Assembly (NCBI GenBank): GCA_023391695.1
Contig: JAEWAK010000031.1
Span: 170,526 to 234,525, forward strand
Length of the DNA stretch: 64,000 bases
Reading direction: 5' to 3'
Source: Bacillota bacterium
Lineage (GTDB): Bacteria; Bacillota; Clostridia; Lachnospirales; Lachnospiraceae
Shown: piece by piece, positions 14,775 to 22,952 of the stretch
Layout: each line of letters starts with the position of its first letter
Position numbering within the stretch: position 1 is the stretch's first letter
The notes under the pieces: model-generated
What the model saw: the letters and a program-made list of their open reading frames with translations, nothing else
Told to the model about the DNA's origin: nothing
The model's database searches: none
Translations under genes and position numbers: made by a program

Positions 14775-16292
14775 ATGCAGCGTAATCTCTTAGAATATTT
14801 AGAAACAACGGTTACACAAAAACCGGAAAAAACTGCATATGCCAATGAAGAAATAAGCCTTACGTTCCGTGAGGTTTATGACCGGGCCAGGGCAATCGGA
14901 ACATTTTTAAGCAGGGAGGGAATATACAAAGAACCTGTGATCGTATTCATGAAAAAACAGCCGGATGCCATCGCAGCCTTTTATGGTATTGTCTACGGCG
15001 GCAATTACTATGCGCCCTTGGATGAAGAGATGCCAAGGGACCGCATCCGGCTTATTTTTGACAGACTGGACCCCCGGGCAATTATCTGTGACCAGACAAC
15101 CAAGGATCTGGTTCCCGTCTTAAATCAGGGAAAAGTTTATCTCTATGACGATATCATTAAAACCGCTACTGAAGATGTTATCCTGAAAGGCATAAGAGAC
15201 CGGGCAATCGATACGGACCCCGTCTATGTCGTGTTTACCTCCGGTTCCTCCGGCATTCCAAAAGGTGTGGCGGCCTGCCACCGCTCCGTCATTGATTATA
15301 TTGAAGGCTTGTCGGAAGTATTGCAGTTTAATGAAGACACCATATTCGGAAACCAGACGCCTTTATTTGTAGACGCCTGCTTAAAAGAGCTTTATCCGAC
15401 CATAAAATTCGGTGCTACCACCTACCTGATTCCCAAAAGTTTATTCCGCTTTCCGGTGAAACTGGTGGAATTTTTAAACCGGTATAAAATAAATACCATT
15501 TGCTGGGTAGTATCCGCCCTTACCATGATTTCCTCATTTGGCACCCTGGATAAAATAATTCCAAAATATCTTCATACCATAGCCTTTGGCAGTGAAGTAT
15601 TCCCCATAAAGCAGTTTAACCTGTGGAAAAAAGCCCTGAAGGAAGCACAATTTTTTAATTTATACGGTCCTACGGAGGCCACAGGGATGTCCTGTTATTA
15701 TTACGTGGACCGGGACTTTGAACCGGAAGAAATCATGCCCATCGGCCGGCCTTTTCGCAATACGGAAATCCTGCTGCTGGATGAGAAAAATAAAATTCCC
15801 GCCGCCGGTGGTATCGGTGAGATCTGCATCCGGGGCACCGCATTGGCCCTCGGCTATTACGGGGATTTTAACCGGACCCAGGAGGTATTCACCCAGAATC
15901 CCTTAAACCGGGCCTATCCGGAATTAATTTACCGGACCGGCGATCTGGGTAAATATAACGAACGTGGGGAACTCTTGTTTATATCCCGCAAAGACAGTCA
16001 GATTAAACACATGGGGCACCGCATTGAACTTGGGGAAATTGAAAATGCGGCAAACAACCTGGAGGGAATTAAAAACGCCTGCTGTTTATTTGATGAGGAT
16101 AAGAAAAAAATCATCCTGTTTTACGTTGGTATTTTAAATACCGGTGAAATCATAAACCGGTTGAAAGATAAAATCCCCAGATACATGCTGCCGAATGTAA
16201 TCGAAGCCCTGGAAGAAATGCCTCTGACCCCAAACGGCAAAATAAACCGGGTATCACTCCGGGATCGCTATTCCAAAGGCAGTGTTATTTAA
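14775..16292 (+). CDS. DltA-like amino acid adenylating enzyme
   Basis: Activates an amino acid as the adenylate and loads it on a carrier protein. Start ATG 14775 has GGAAGGAG 7 bases upstream, while ATG 14754 has none; this gives 505 residues. Motifs: A3 FTSGSSGIPKG (about 154-164), substrate Asp200 in PLFVDACLKE, A5 NLYGPTEATG, A7 YRTGDLGKYN, and the A10 lysine in LTPNGKINR. Where DltA has the Cys that selects D-alanine (the CGE motif, Cys269 in Bacillus cereus), this protein reads FGSEV, a Gly at 272. The substrate may therefore not be D-alanine. It lies upstream of a carrier protein and an MBOAT gene. Confidence 0.85.
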   Translation: MQRNLLEYLETTVTQKPEKTAYANEEISLTFREVYDRARAIGTFLSREGIYKEPVIVFMKKQPDAIAAFYGIVYGGNYYAPLDEEMPRDRIRLIFDRLDPRAIICDQTTKDLVPVLNQGKVYLYDDIIKTATEDVILKGIRDRAIDTDPVYVVFTSGSSGIPKGVAACHRSVIDYIEGLSEVLQFNEDTIFGNQTPLFVDACLKELYPTIKFGATTYLIPKSLFRFPVKLVEFLNRYKINTICWVVSALTMISSFGTLDKIIPKYLHTIAFGSEVFPIKQFNLWKKALKEAQFFNLYGPTEATGMSCYYYVDRDFEPEEIMPIGRPFRNTEILLLDEKNKIPAAGGIGEICIRGTALALGYYGDFNRTQEVFTQNPLNRAYPELIYRTGDLGKYNERGELLFISRKDSQIKHMGHRIELGEIENAANNLEGIKNACCLFDEDKKKIILFYVGILNTGEIINRLKDKIPRYMLPNVIEALEEMPLTPNGKINRVSLRDRYSKGSVI

Positions 16293-16357
16293 ATGCCTCC
16301 AAACCTTAAGCACAAAATTCAGATGCGCAAAAAACCTGCGCAGGAATGGAGAAAATT

Positions 16358-16585
16358 ATGGAGCAACTGATAGAAATTTTAAAAAGCTTACATCCTGAAA
16401 TTGATTATGAAACCTGTGATACTTTAATTGACGATAATATTATAGATTCTTTTGATATCGTGACCCTGATCTCGGAAATTAATGATGAATTTGATGTAGC
16501 CATTCCGGCAGATGAAATTGTTCCGGAAAATTTTAATTCGGCCCAGGCACTCTGGCAGTTAGTCGAACGTTTACTAGATGAATAA
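16358..16585 (+). CDS. Acyl/aminoacyl carrier protein, DltC-like
   Basis: A 75-residue acidic four-helix carrier protein. The phosphopantetheine serine is Ser31 in DDNIIDSFDIVTLISEI. The ATG at 16358 is preferred because GGAG lies 6 bases upstream, while an ATG at 16346 lies directly on an AGGA sequence. DSFD and the small size match D-alanyl carrier proteins more than fatty-acid ACP (DSLD). It follows the adenylating enzyme by 65 bases and precedes the MBOAT gene, as expected for a carrier that hands its cargo to the membrane acyltransferase. Confidence 0.88.
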   Translation: MEQLIEILKSLHPEIDYETCDTLIDDNIIDSFDIVTLISEINDEFDVAIPADEIVPENFNSAQALWQLVERLLDE

Positions 16586-16600
16586 GAATGAGGGGGCGTC

Positions 16601-18178
16601 ATGCTTTTTACATCCCATAATTTTATTATTTTTATAATACTGCTGTTTATAATATATTACCTGGTACCTAAACGGTATCAGTGGGTACTGCTGTTAACCG
16701 GCAGTTATATCTTTTATTTCTTTGCAGGGATTAAGTATCTGATCTATATATTATTTACAACAGTTTCGTCCTACTTCATCAGCAGGCGGTTAAGCCGGCT
16801 GAAAGAAAAACGGGAGAGCTATTTAACAGAAAAGAAAGACTCCCTTACCAGGGAAGAGAAAAAAGAATACAAAGCATTTATGAAAGCCAGGCGTTTCCGG
16901 TGGCTCTTATTGTGCCTGTTCTTAAATTTTGGTATCCTTGCCGTATTAAAATATACGGATTTTGCAATTTACAACATCAATATGATTTTTAACCAGGAAT
17001 TGTCCTTTTTCCAGTTTATACTCCCTCTCGGCATTTCCTTTTATACTTTCCAGACCATGGGTTACGTAATTGACGTATACCGGGAAAAATACCCGGCAGA
17101 AAGAAATATCGGCAAATTAGCCCTGTTCATCTCCTTTTTCCCCCAGCTGATACAGGGTCCCATCAGCCGGTTTGACGACCTGAAGGAAACCATGTTTAGG
17201 GAACACCGGTTTGACCGTAAGAATATCTCCTTTGGTATTACCAGAATCCTGTGGGGGTATTTTAAGAAACTGGTCATTGCCGACCGGCTTTTAATTGCCG
17301 TAAACACCATTATCGGGGATCCTGATAAATATCAGGGAGCTTATGTCCTATTGGGAATGTTTTTCTATGCCATAGAATTATATTCCGATTTTACCGGAGG
17401 CATTGATATTACCATCGGTATTGCCCAAGTCCTTGGGATCCGTATCAAAGAAAACTTTATCCGACCTTATTTCTCAAAATCCATAGTGGAGTATTGGCGC
17501 AGATGGCATATCACCTTAGGAACCTGGTTTAAGGAATATCTGTTTTATCCAATCTCCGTATGCAAGCCCATGTTAAACCTCTCGAAAGTCTCCCGTTCAC
17601 GGTTTGGAGAAAACATAGGCAAACGGATTCCCGTCTATATCGCTACCCTCGTGGTCTGGTTCACCACCGGCTTCTGGCACGGAGGAAGCTGGAATTTCAT
17701 TATATGGGGCCTGGCAAACGGCGTGATTATCCTGATCTCCCAGGAATGTGCCCCCCTTTATGAGAAATTCCATCACCGATTCCATGTGGAACACACCTTT
17801 TTTTACCGCCTGTTCCAGATTGCACGGACTTTCTGGCTTATGAGCTTTCTCAGGACTTTTGACTGCTACCGGAACGTAGGCACGACCCTTAAAATGTATG
17901 GCTCCGTGTTTACCGATTTAAATATAGGTGAAATCATTAACGGCGGTTTTATGGGCCTTGGACTGAAAATATCCGATTATATCGTGCTTATCCTTAGTGT
18001 AACTGCGGTAGTAACCGTCAGCTTAATACAGCGCAGTGGAAGTGTCCGGGAAAAACTGGCGGCAAAACCAGTTCTGGTAAGGTACGCCGTATATTTTATC
18101 CTGTTTTTCTCCATATTGGTATTCGGTGCCTACGGTATCGGTTATAATGCAAGCCAGTTTATATACAGTCAGTTCTAG
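16601..18178 (+). CDS. MBOAT family O-acyltransferase, DltB-like
   Basis: A polytopic membrane enzyme (525 aa, about eleven hydrophobic spans) that moves acyl or aminoacyl groups across the membrane to extracellular polymers. The two conserved histidines of MBOAT proteins are in YWRRWHITLGTWF (His303) and TTGFWHGGSWNFIIWG (His360). Lengths and motifs fit the AlgI/DltB branch. The start follows GAGGGGGCGTC, and the gene begins 15 bases after the carrier gene, so they are co-transcribed. Its natural acceptor is unknown: teichoic acid, an exopolysaccharide or a protein are all possible. Confidence 0.9.
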   Translation: MLFTSHNFIIFIILLFIIYYLVPKRYQWVLLLTGSYIFYFFAGIKYLIYILFTTVSSYFISRRLSRLKEKRESYLTEKKDSLTREEKKEYKAFMKARRFRWLLLCLFLNFGILAVLKYTDFAIYNINMIFNQELSFFQFILPLGISFYTFQTMGYVIDVYREKYPAERNIGKLALFISFFPQLIQGPISRFDDLKETMFREHRFDRKNISFGITRILWGYFKKLVIADRLLIAVNTIIGDPDKYQGAYVLLGMFFYAIELYSDFTGGIDITIGIAQVLGIRIKENFIRPYFSKSIVEYWRRWHITLGTWFKEYLFYPISVCKPMLNLSKVSRSRFGENIGKRIPVYIATLVVWFTTGFWHGGSWNFIIWGLANGVIILISQECAPLYEKFHHRFHVEHTFFYRLFQIARTFWLMSFLRTFDCYRNVGTTLKMYGSVFTDLNIGEIINGGFMGLGLKISDYIVLILSVTAVVTVSLIQRSGSVREKLAAKPVLVRYAVYFILFFSILVFGAYGIGYNASQFIYSQF

Positions 18179-18346
18179 TACAGCGTTTGCTAAATAACTG
18201 GGCCTAGCTCTGAGGATGATTTTTCAAACACGCTCCAATGCACCAGCAATCATAACATATCGAATCTGTAAGCGATGCAATACGGCTCAATGAAACTGTG
18301 AAAATTTTTTTCATTTTCACACTTACCCAAAAGATCGGAGGAAAAG

Positions 18347-19429
18347 ATGAAGAAAAACTTATATTTGAATCTCCTTGCCATAGGCTTTGCCCTGATTTTC
18401 CTTCTATTTTTACAGCAGTTATTTATGCCGAAATATGTTTCCGAAATACACGAAGGGAATTTAATCGAAGAATATTACGCGGATGAAAAAAATCACGATA
18501 TTATATTTATCGGTGACTGTGAAGTCTTTTCCAATATTTCCCCTGTTGCCTTATGGGAGGATTACGGGATTACCAGTTATATCCGGGGAAGTGCCCAGCA
18601 GCTTATCTGGCAGTCCTACTATTTACTGGAGGAAACCTTAAAGTATGAAAAGCCGAAAGTAGTGGTATTTAACGTATTGGCCATGAAATACAATGAACCC
18701 CAGAACGAGGCCTATAACCGGATGACCTTGGACGGCATGAAATTCTCCGCGGCAAAATTAAAGAATATCCGGGCTTCCATGACAGACGGAGAGAATTTTA
18801 TTTCTTACCTGTTTCCCATATTGAGATACCATTCAAGGTGGTCCGGCCTTACCTCCGATGATTTCAAATACCTGTTCAAACGGAAAAAAGTTTCTATTAA
18901 CGGCTACCTGATGCGGGTGGATATAAAGCCGGTTACCGTTGTCCCCACTGGGAAAAAGCTTGCCGACTACCGGTTCGGCGACAACAGCTACGATTACCTG
19001 AACCGGATGACGGCCCTATGTAAAGCCAATAATATCCCCCTGGTTTTAATAAAATCCCCGAGTATTTATCCTTACTGGTACAGGGAATGGGATCAGCAGA
19101 TAATCGATTATGCCGCAGCTAATGGCTTGACCTATATTAACTTTTTAAATTTTATCGATGACATGGGAATTGATTTTATTACGGATACCTGTGATGCCGG
19201 ACTTCATTTAAACCTGGCCGGGGCTGAAAAATTCACCGGATATTTTGGCAGTATCTTAAGCAAAACCTTTCAGATAGAGGATAAAAGAAATGACCCTGCT
19301 TTAAGCAAGCTCTGGAAAGAAAAGGCCGGCCTGTACTATGCAACGGAAAAAGCCCAGCTGGAAGAGTTAAAAAAATACGGCTATCTAAAAAGTCTTGGTG
19401 CACAGGCAACCACAAAAGACGAGGATTAA
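18347..19429 (+). CDS. SGNH/GDSL-like surface protein with Cys in place of the nucleophile Ser (DltD-like role)
   Basis: A 360-residue protein with one N-terminal membrane span (about 7-27) and an extracellular SGNH-hydrolase-like domain. Block I reads IFIGDCEVFSN, with Cys58 where GDSL enzymes have Ser. Block V is intact as CDAGLHLNLAGAEK (Asp283, His287). Its place after the MBOAT gene matches DltD or AlgX/J partners that finish or transfer the acyl group. GGAGGAAAAG precedes the ATG. The 168 bases upstream include a GTGAAAA/TTTTCAC hairpin (about 18297-18319). I recall similar GDC variants in Lachnospiraceae, so the Cys may be a family trait. Confidence 0.75.
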   Translation: MKKNLYLNLLAIGFALIFLLFLQQLFMPKYVSEIHEGNLIEEYYADEKNHDIIFIGDCEVFSNISPVALWEDYGITSYIRGSAQQLIWQSYYLLEETLKYEKPKVVVFNVLAMKYNEPQNEAYNRMTLDGMKFSAAKLKNIRASMTDGENFISYLFPILRYHSRWSGLTSDDFKYLFKRKKVSINGYLMRVDIKPVTVVPTGKKLADYRFGDNSYDYLNRMTALCKANNIPLVLIKSPSIYPYWYREWDQQIIDYAAANGLTYINFLNFIDDMGIDFITDTCDAGLHLNLAGAEKFTGYFGSILSKTFQIEDKRNDPALSKLWKEKAGLYYATEKAQLEELKKYGYLKSLGAQATTKDED

Positions 19430-19452
19430 CCCGTAAAGAAAGGAGCATGCAT

Positions 19453-19962
19453 ATGAAAAAGTTTTTCATCTTACTGTTTATTATATTATTATTGGGCGGA
19501 TGCAGCACAAATAAGGGAAACGACAGCACCGGGGACAATAACCCGCAGAATACGGATAATACGGCCGGCTACCAGTTTGATTACAACGGTGCTTCCATTT
19601 ATATAAATGACCGGGCGGATAAGATCGTTGACACCCTTGGGACCCCCCTGGAATACTTTGAAGCTCCAAGCTGCGCATTTCAGGGCCTGGATAAAATCTA
19701 TTACTACAGCGGTTTTAATTTATCCACTTACCCGGGATCGGACGGGGATTATGTATCCGCCATCGATTTTTCGGATGACAGTGTCTCGACCAAGGAAGGA
19801 ATCAGCCTGGGTGCTTCCCGGGATAAAGTGCTGGAAGCTTACGGCAATGAATTTACCGGTGACAACACTTCCCTGATCTATACCAAAGGCAATACCCGGC
19901 TGACTTTTCTCATGGAAGGGGATACGGTTACCTCCATAAATTATGAATTTATTACGGATTAA
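19453..19962 (+). CDS. Lipoprotein of unknown function
   Basis: A 169-residue secreted lipoprotein. The lipobox LLLGGC places the lipid-modified Cys near residue 16, followed by a Ser/Asn/Asp-rich linker. The mature part carries two short repeats beginning YNGASIYINDRADKIVDTLG and ISLGASRDKVLEAYG, typical of SmpA/BamE-like or copper-amine-oxidase-like beta modules, but no family is certain. The ATG at 19453 lies 7 bases after GGAG, and the ATG at 19447 is too close. It is the last gene of the surface-modification cluster, 23 bases after the SGNH-like gene. Confidence 0.7.
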   Translation: MKKFFILLFIILLLGGCSTNKGNDSTGDNNPQNTDNTAGYQFDYNGASIYINDRADKIVDTLGTPLEYFEAPSCAFQGLDKIYYYSGFNLSTYPGSDGDYVSAIDFSDDSVSTKEGISLGASRDKVLEAYGNEFTGDNTSLIYTKGNTRLTFLMEGDTVTSINYEFITD

Positions 19963-19981
19963 GCCTAAACTTTAGCCCTGC

Positions 19982-20173
19982 CTATTCCTGCTGTTCCTTT
20001 TTTATAATCTGGCGGATGCTTTTTTCCGCCTGTTTTCTCGGTATCATAATCTGATGTCCGCAACCTAAGCATTTTAAGCGGAAATCCATGCCTACCCTTA
20101 AAACCTCCCACTGGCTGCTGCCGCAGGGATGCTGTTTTTTTAATTTTAAAATATCACCGATCTGAATATCCAT
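19982..20173 (-). CDS. DUF951 domain protein
   Basis: A 63-residue protein that matches DUF951 over its full length: MDIQIGDILKLKKQHPCG, then WEVLRVGMDFRLKCLGCGHQ and IPRKQAEKSI. It has three Cys including a CLGCGH zinc-knuckle-like pair. In Firmicutes it is often near ychF or parB, but not here. Function unknown, possibly nucleic-acid binding. It runs opposite to the surface cluster and has an AGGAGGATTATC site before the ATG. Confidence 0.85.
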   Translation of the reverse strand: MDIQIGDILKLKKQHPCGSSQWEVLRVGMDFRLKCLGCGHQIMIPRKQAEKSIRQIIKKEQQE

Positions 20174-20430
20174 GATAATCCTCCTCCTGGTTCCAACCTT
20201 AATTTCTTTATTCCTTCAAAACTAGTTTAAATATATAGGTACAATTGCCTGCAAAAAAAATTAAAATAGGCCTTGCATTTTGTTTCCACATGATGTAGTA
20301 TAGCAATATAGTTAATGTAGTTTCAAAAACTACTTCATGCATTTTCCATGACTAATTGATAATTTTTTAAAAGATTATACAAATACTAGTACTATAATGA
20401 ATTATTTTATAATAAGAAAGGATTGATGTT

Positions 20431-21102
20431 ATGGCAAAACAAGTTATGAAACCCAAGGACCCCGGAAGTGCAATCACTCATTTTATCGGTATGCTTATGG
20501 CAGCCTTTGCAACACTTCCATTATTGTTTAAGGCTTCCAAGTCACCGGATCCGGTTCATTTTATCTCATTAGGCATTTTTGCACTGAGTATGATATTATT
20601 ATACACCGCAAGCACAGTATATCATACCTTTGATTTATCTGACAAGATTAACCGCCGCTTAAAAAAATTTGACCATATGATGATTTTCATACTGATTGCA
20701 GGAACCTATACACCCGTTTGCTTAATTGTTTTAAACGGCCCGGTGGGAATCGCATTACTGTCCCTGATCTGGGGTATGGCACTTCTTGGAATCTGCCTGA
20801 AAGCTTTTTGGGTATATTGTCCGAAATGGGTATCTTCGATTATCTATATTGCCATGGGATGGACTTGTGTGCTGGCTTTCTCCCCTCTGCTTGACGCCTT
20901 ATCAAAAGATGCTTTTAACTGGCTCCTTGCCGGTGGCATTATTTATACGGTCGGCGGAGTGATCTACGCTTTAAAACTCCCAATTTTTAATAACAGGCAT
21001 AAATATTTCGGCTCCCATGAAATCTTTCATTTATTCTGTCTGGGCGGAAGTGCCTGCCATTTTGTACTGATGTATAAATTTGTGGCAGTTATGCCCCTAT
21101 GA
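20431..21102 (+). CDS. Hemolysin III family (PAQR-like) membrane protein
   Basis: A 223-residue integral membrane protein with seven predicted spans. Family marks are PGSAITHFIGMLMA, the motif YTASTVYHTFDLSD (Ser and first His of the metal site), and the C-terminal GSHEIFHLFCLGGSACHF with the two remaining His. These residues bind zinc in PAQR proteins. The physiological role in Firmicutes is not settled; stress or envelope functions have been suggested. The upstream 257 bases contain a TATAAT at about 20393 and two ATGTAG motifs. Confidence 0.88.
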   Translation: MAKQVMKPKDPGSAITHFIGMLMAAFATLPLLFKASKSPDPVHFISLGIFALSMILLYTASTVYHTFDLSDKINRRLKKFDHMMIFILIAGTYTPVCLIVLNGPVGIALLSLIWGMALLGICLKAFWVYCPKWVSSIIYIAMGWTCVLAFSPLLDALSKDAFNWLLAGGIIYTVGGVIYALKLPIFNNRHKYFGSHEIFHLFCLGGSACHFVLMYKFVAVMPL

Positions 21103-21108
21103 ATCACC

Positions 21109-21155
21109 TTGACGAAATCTGCCTCATATGATAGAATTAATAATGATTACTATTA
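21109..21155 (+). promoter_or_regulatory. perR-type promoter with overlapping Per box
   Basis: TTGACG (21109-21114) and TAGAAT (21132-21137) lie 17 bases apart. Immediately downstream, TAATAATGATTACTATTA (21138-21155) is a Per-box-like inverted repeat that would cover the transcription start. Autoregulation by the gene product is likely. Confidence 0.75.
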
Positions 21156-21168
21156 TCGGAGGTGAGAT

Positions 21169-21579
21169 ATGACTACTACGAAATTCAGCCGTCAGAGGGA
21201 ATCGATTAAGGAATACCTGTATCATACCAAAGAACATCCTACTGCAGATACTGTATATATGAACATCAGGGAGAAATTTCCTAATATTAGTTTAGGAACC
21301 GTATACCGTAATTTAAACCTGTTAGTTGACCAGGGCGAAATTATTAAATTATCCCCCGGCAACGGGTGTGACCGATTTGACGGTAACCCCCTGCCCCATT
21401 ATCATTTTGTATGCACGGAATGCTCCCGCGTACAGGATCTTGATATCGCACCGGGTGCCCTGGATCATATTAACAAAATAGCTGAAACTGGCTTTGATGG
21501 AGAAATAAAGGGCCACTCCACATTCTTTTATGGAAAGTGCTCTAAATGTAAGGTTTCATCAGGCAGGAATAAGGCTTAA
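21169..21579 (+). CDS. perR: Fur family regulator, PerR-type peroxide repressor
   Basis: A 136-residue Fur-family repressor. It has an N-terminal winged helix with TADTVYMNIREKFPNISLGTVYRNLNLL (about 25-52; recognition part SLGTVYRNLNLL), a metal-sensing PHYHFVC segment (His77, His79), and two CxxC structural zinc pairs (CTEC and CSKC). The assignment to PerR and not Fur or Zur rests on context: it is directly upstream of reverse rubrerythrin, and both promoters carry similar Per-box-like operators. GGAGGTG precedes the ATG by 5 bases. Confidence 0.85.
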   Translation: MTTTKFSRQRESIKEYLYHTKEHPTADTVYMNIREKFPNISLGTVYRNLNLLVDQGEIIKLSPGNGCDRFDGNPLPHYHFVCTECSRVQDLDIAPGALDHINKIAETGFDGEIKGHSTFFYGKCSKCKVSSGRNKA

Positions 21580-21625
21580 CCGGTTTTGTATCCGGTTAAC
21601 CTCTCACGTTACAGGTAATCTATTT

Positions 21626-21705
21626 AAAAACTGCCCATAATATTAAAATAGCTGCTCTTTATAAAATAAAGTCCGGATATTTTAATTTTAGAGGCAGTTT
21701 TTTCT
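21626..21705 (+). terminator. Terminator downstream of perR
   Basis: AAAAACTGCC (21626-21635) pairs with GGCAGTTTTT (21693-21702), followed by further T. The interior also pairs (ATTAAAATA with TATTTTAAT), giving one long hairpin. Between this and the rubrerythrin promoter at 21939, about 230 bases hold nothing I recognise. Confidence 0.7.
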
Positions 21706-21938
21706 GTTCTATAGAAAAGGGACAATAAGCCGGCATAATTTCTTATGCGAGATTCAATATACAGTTTTCGTCCGATTAAAACTCCCCATCCGGTCCGGAG
21801 CAAATGAAATCCACAGCCATTTGTACATTCTCTCCGCAAAATATCTCCAAAAAGTAAACTATACTCTCCCAAGTAAGGCGGATTGTGTATTTGGGGGCAG
21901 TCCTGTAATAGTTAAAATAAAAAAACTTTTAAAAGGTA

Positions 21939-21986
21939 TTGACAAATTCCCTGGCCTGTTATATTATAATATCAGTAATCGTTACT
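21939..21986 (+). promoter_or_regulatory. Reverse rubrerythrin promoter with Per box
   Basis: TTGACA (21939-21944) is followed at 17 bases by TATTAT (21962-21967), overlapping a TATAAT (21965-21970). The palindrome AGTAATCGTTACT (21974-21986) lies at the expected start site and shares AGTAATCrTTA with the reverse strand of the perR operator. Confidence 0.75.
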
Positions 21987-22033
21987 ATTATTGATTTGAA
22001 GAAAATAACAATTTAAAAAGGAGAATTTAAAGT

Positions 22034-22576
22034 ATGAAAAAATTTGTATGTCAAGTATGTGGTTACGTTCACGAAGGAGATTCCGCCCCGGAAGCATGTC
22101 CAATCTGTAAAGCACCCGCCGCAAAATTTGCGGAACAGTCCGAAGGATTAAGCTGGGCTGCCGAGCACGTTGTAGGTATTTCACAAGGGGTCAGCGAAGA
22201 TATCTTAAAGGATTTAAGAGATAACTTTAACGGTGAATGCTGTGAAGTAGGAATGTATCTTGCAATGGCAAGAGTTGCACATAGAGAAGGCTATCCCGAA
22301 ATCGGTTTATACTATGAGAAAGCTGCTTACGAAGAAGCAGAGCATGCTTCAAAATTTGCTGAATTACTTGGTGAAGTTGTAACTGCCAGCACGAAAAAAA
22401 ATCTTGAATTAAGGGTTGCTGCTGAAAACGGCGCTACCGCAGGCAAATTCGACCTGGCAAAACGCGCAAAAACCGCTGATCTTGACGCTATCCATGATAC
22501 GGTCCATGAAATGGCCAAAGACGAAGCCAGACATGGAAAAGCCTTTAAAGGCCTGTTAGACCGTTACTTTGCATAA
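22034..22576 (+). CDS. Reverse rubrerythrin (N-terminal rubredoxin, C-terminal ferritin-like)
   Basis: Peroxide- and oxygen-detoxifying non-haem iron protein of anaerobes. The domain order is reversed compared with classical rubrerythrin: rubredoxin comes first (Cys6, Cys9, Cys22, Cys25), then a four-helix di-iron domain. The di-iron ligands lie in ECCEVGMYLAMARVAH, YEEAEHASKFAE and DEARHGKAFKGLL. The length (180 aa) matches the reverse rubrerythrins of Clostridia, which are strongly induced by oxygen under PerR. The Per box upstream and the perR gene next door support the same control here. The product is cytoplasmic. Confidence 0.93.
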   Translation: MKKFVCQVCGYVHEGDSAPEACPICKAPAAKFAEQSEGLSWAAEHVVGISQGVSEDILKDLRDNFNGECCEVGMYLAMARVAHREGYPEIGLYYEKAAYEEAEHASKFAELLGEVVTASTKKNLELRVAAENGATAGKFDLAKRAKTADLDAIHDTVHEMAKDEARHGKAFKGLLDRYFA

Positions 22577-22667
22577 TATAAATTTATCCTTTGAATCGAT
22601 ATGCCGTCAGGCAGGAGTATAAGTTAACAGTCCTTTGAAACATCATATGAAAAAAGTATGTCTTAGT

Positions 22668-22765
22668 ATATGCTCGCGCCGAGCGCGGCCGGCAAAGCCG
22701 GCATACTACTCTACGCGCGAATACGCCTCCTGCCGGTCGGGCTTTGCCCGAAGTCTGATATACCA
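22668..22765. repeat. GC-rich hairpin cluster in an AT-rich spacer
   Basis: GCCGGC-AAA-GCCGGC (22688-22702) and CGGGC-TTT-GCCCG (22738-22750) are perfect hairpins separated by a CG-rich stretch with GCGCG motifs. The base composition stands out from the surroundings. It resembles the other structured intergenic elements in style, but no second copy was found in this window. Confidence 0.5.
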
Positions 22766-22834
22766 TGCCAATTTCTTATATATATAATTCCCCATTATAT
22801 ATATTTTTTGATCCTACATATATTTTTTAACAAC

Positions 22835-22872
22835 AGAAAAGACAGTGATTCCCCCAAATCACTGTCTTTTCT
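22835..22872. terminator. Bidirectional terminator, perfect 16-bp stem
   Basis: AGAAAAGACAGTGATT (22835-22850) pairs perfectly with AATCACTGTCTTTTCT (22857-22872). The A/T ends give a U-tract in both directions, serving reverse rubrerythrin on the plus strand and the GH130 gene (stop at 22953) on the minus strand. Confidence 0.85.
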
Positions 22873-22952
22873 TCGTATATTTTTTATAATTTCCTACGGC
22901 TTTCCAGTCACTTCGGTTCCGGTAAAACCGGCTTTCCGGCCTTACTCTCTCA

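Noticed and set aside
21624..21872. Minus-strand frame of 82 codons after perR
   Set aside because: It overlaps the perR terminator hairpin, lacks a start signal and shows no protein-like pattern.
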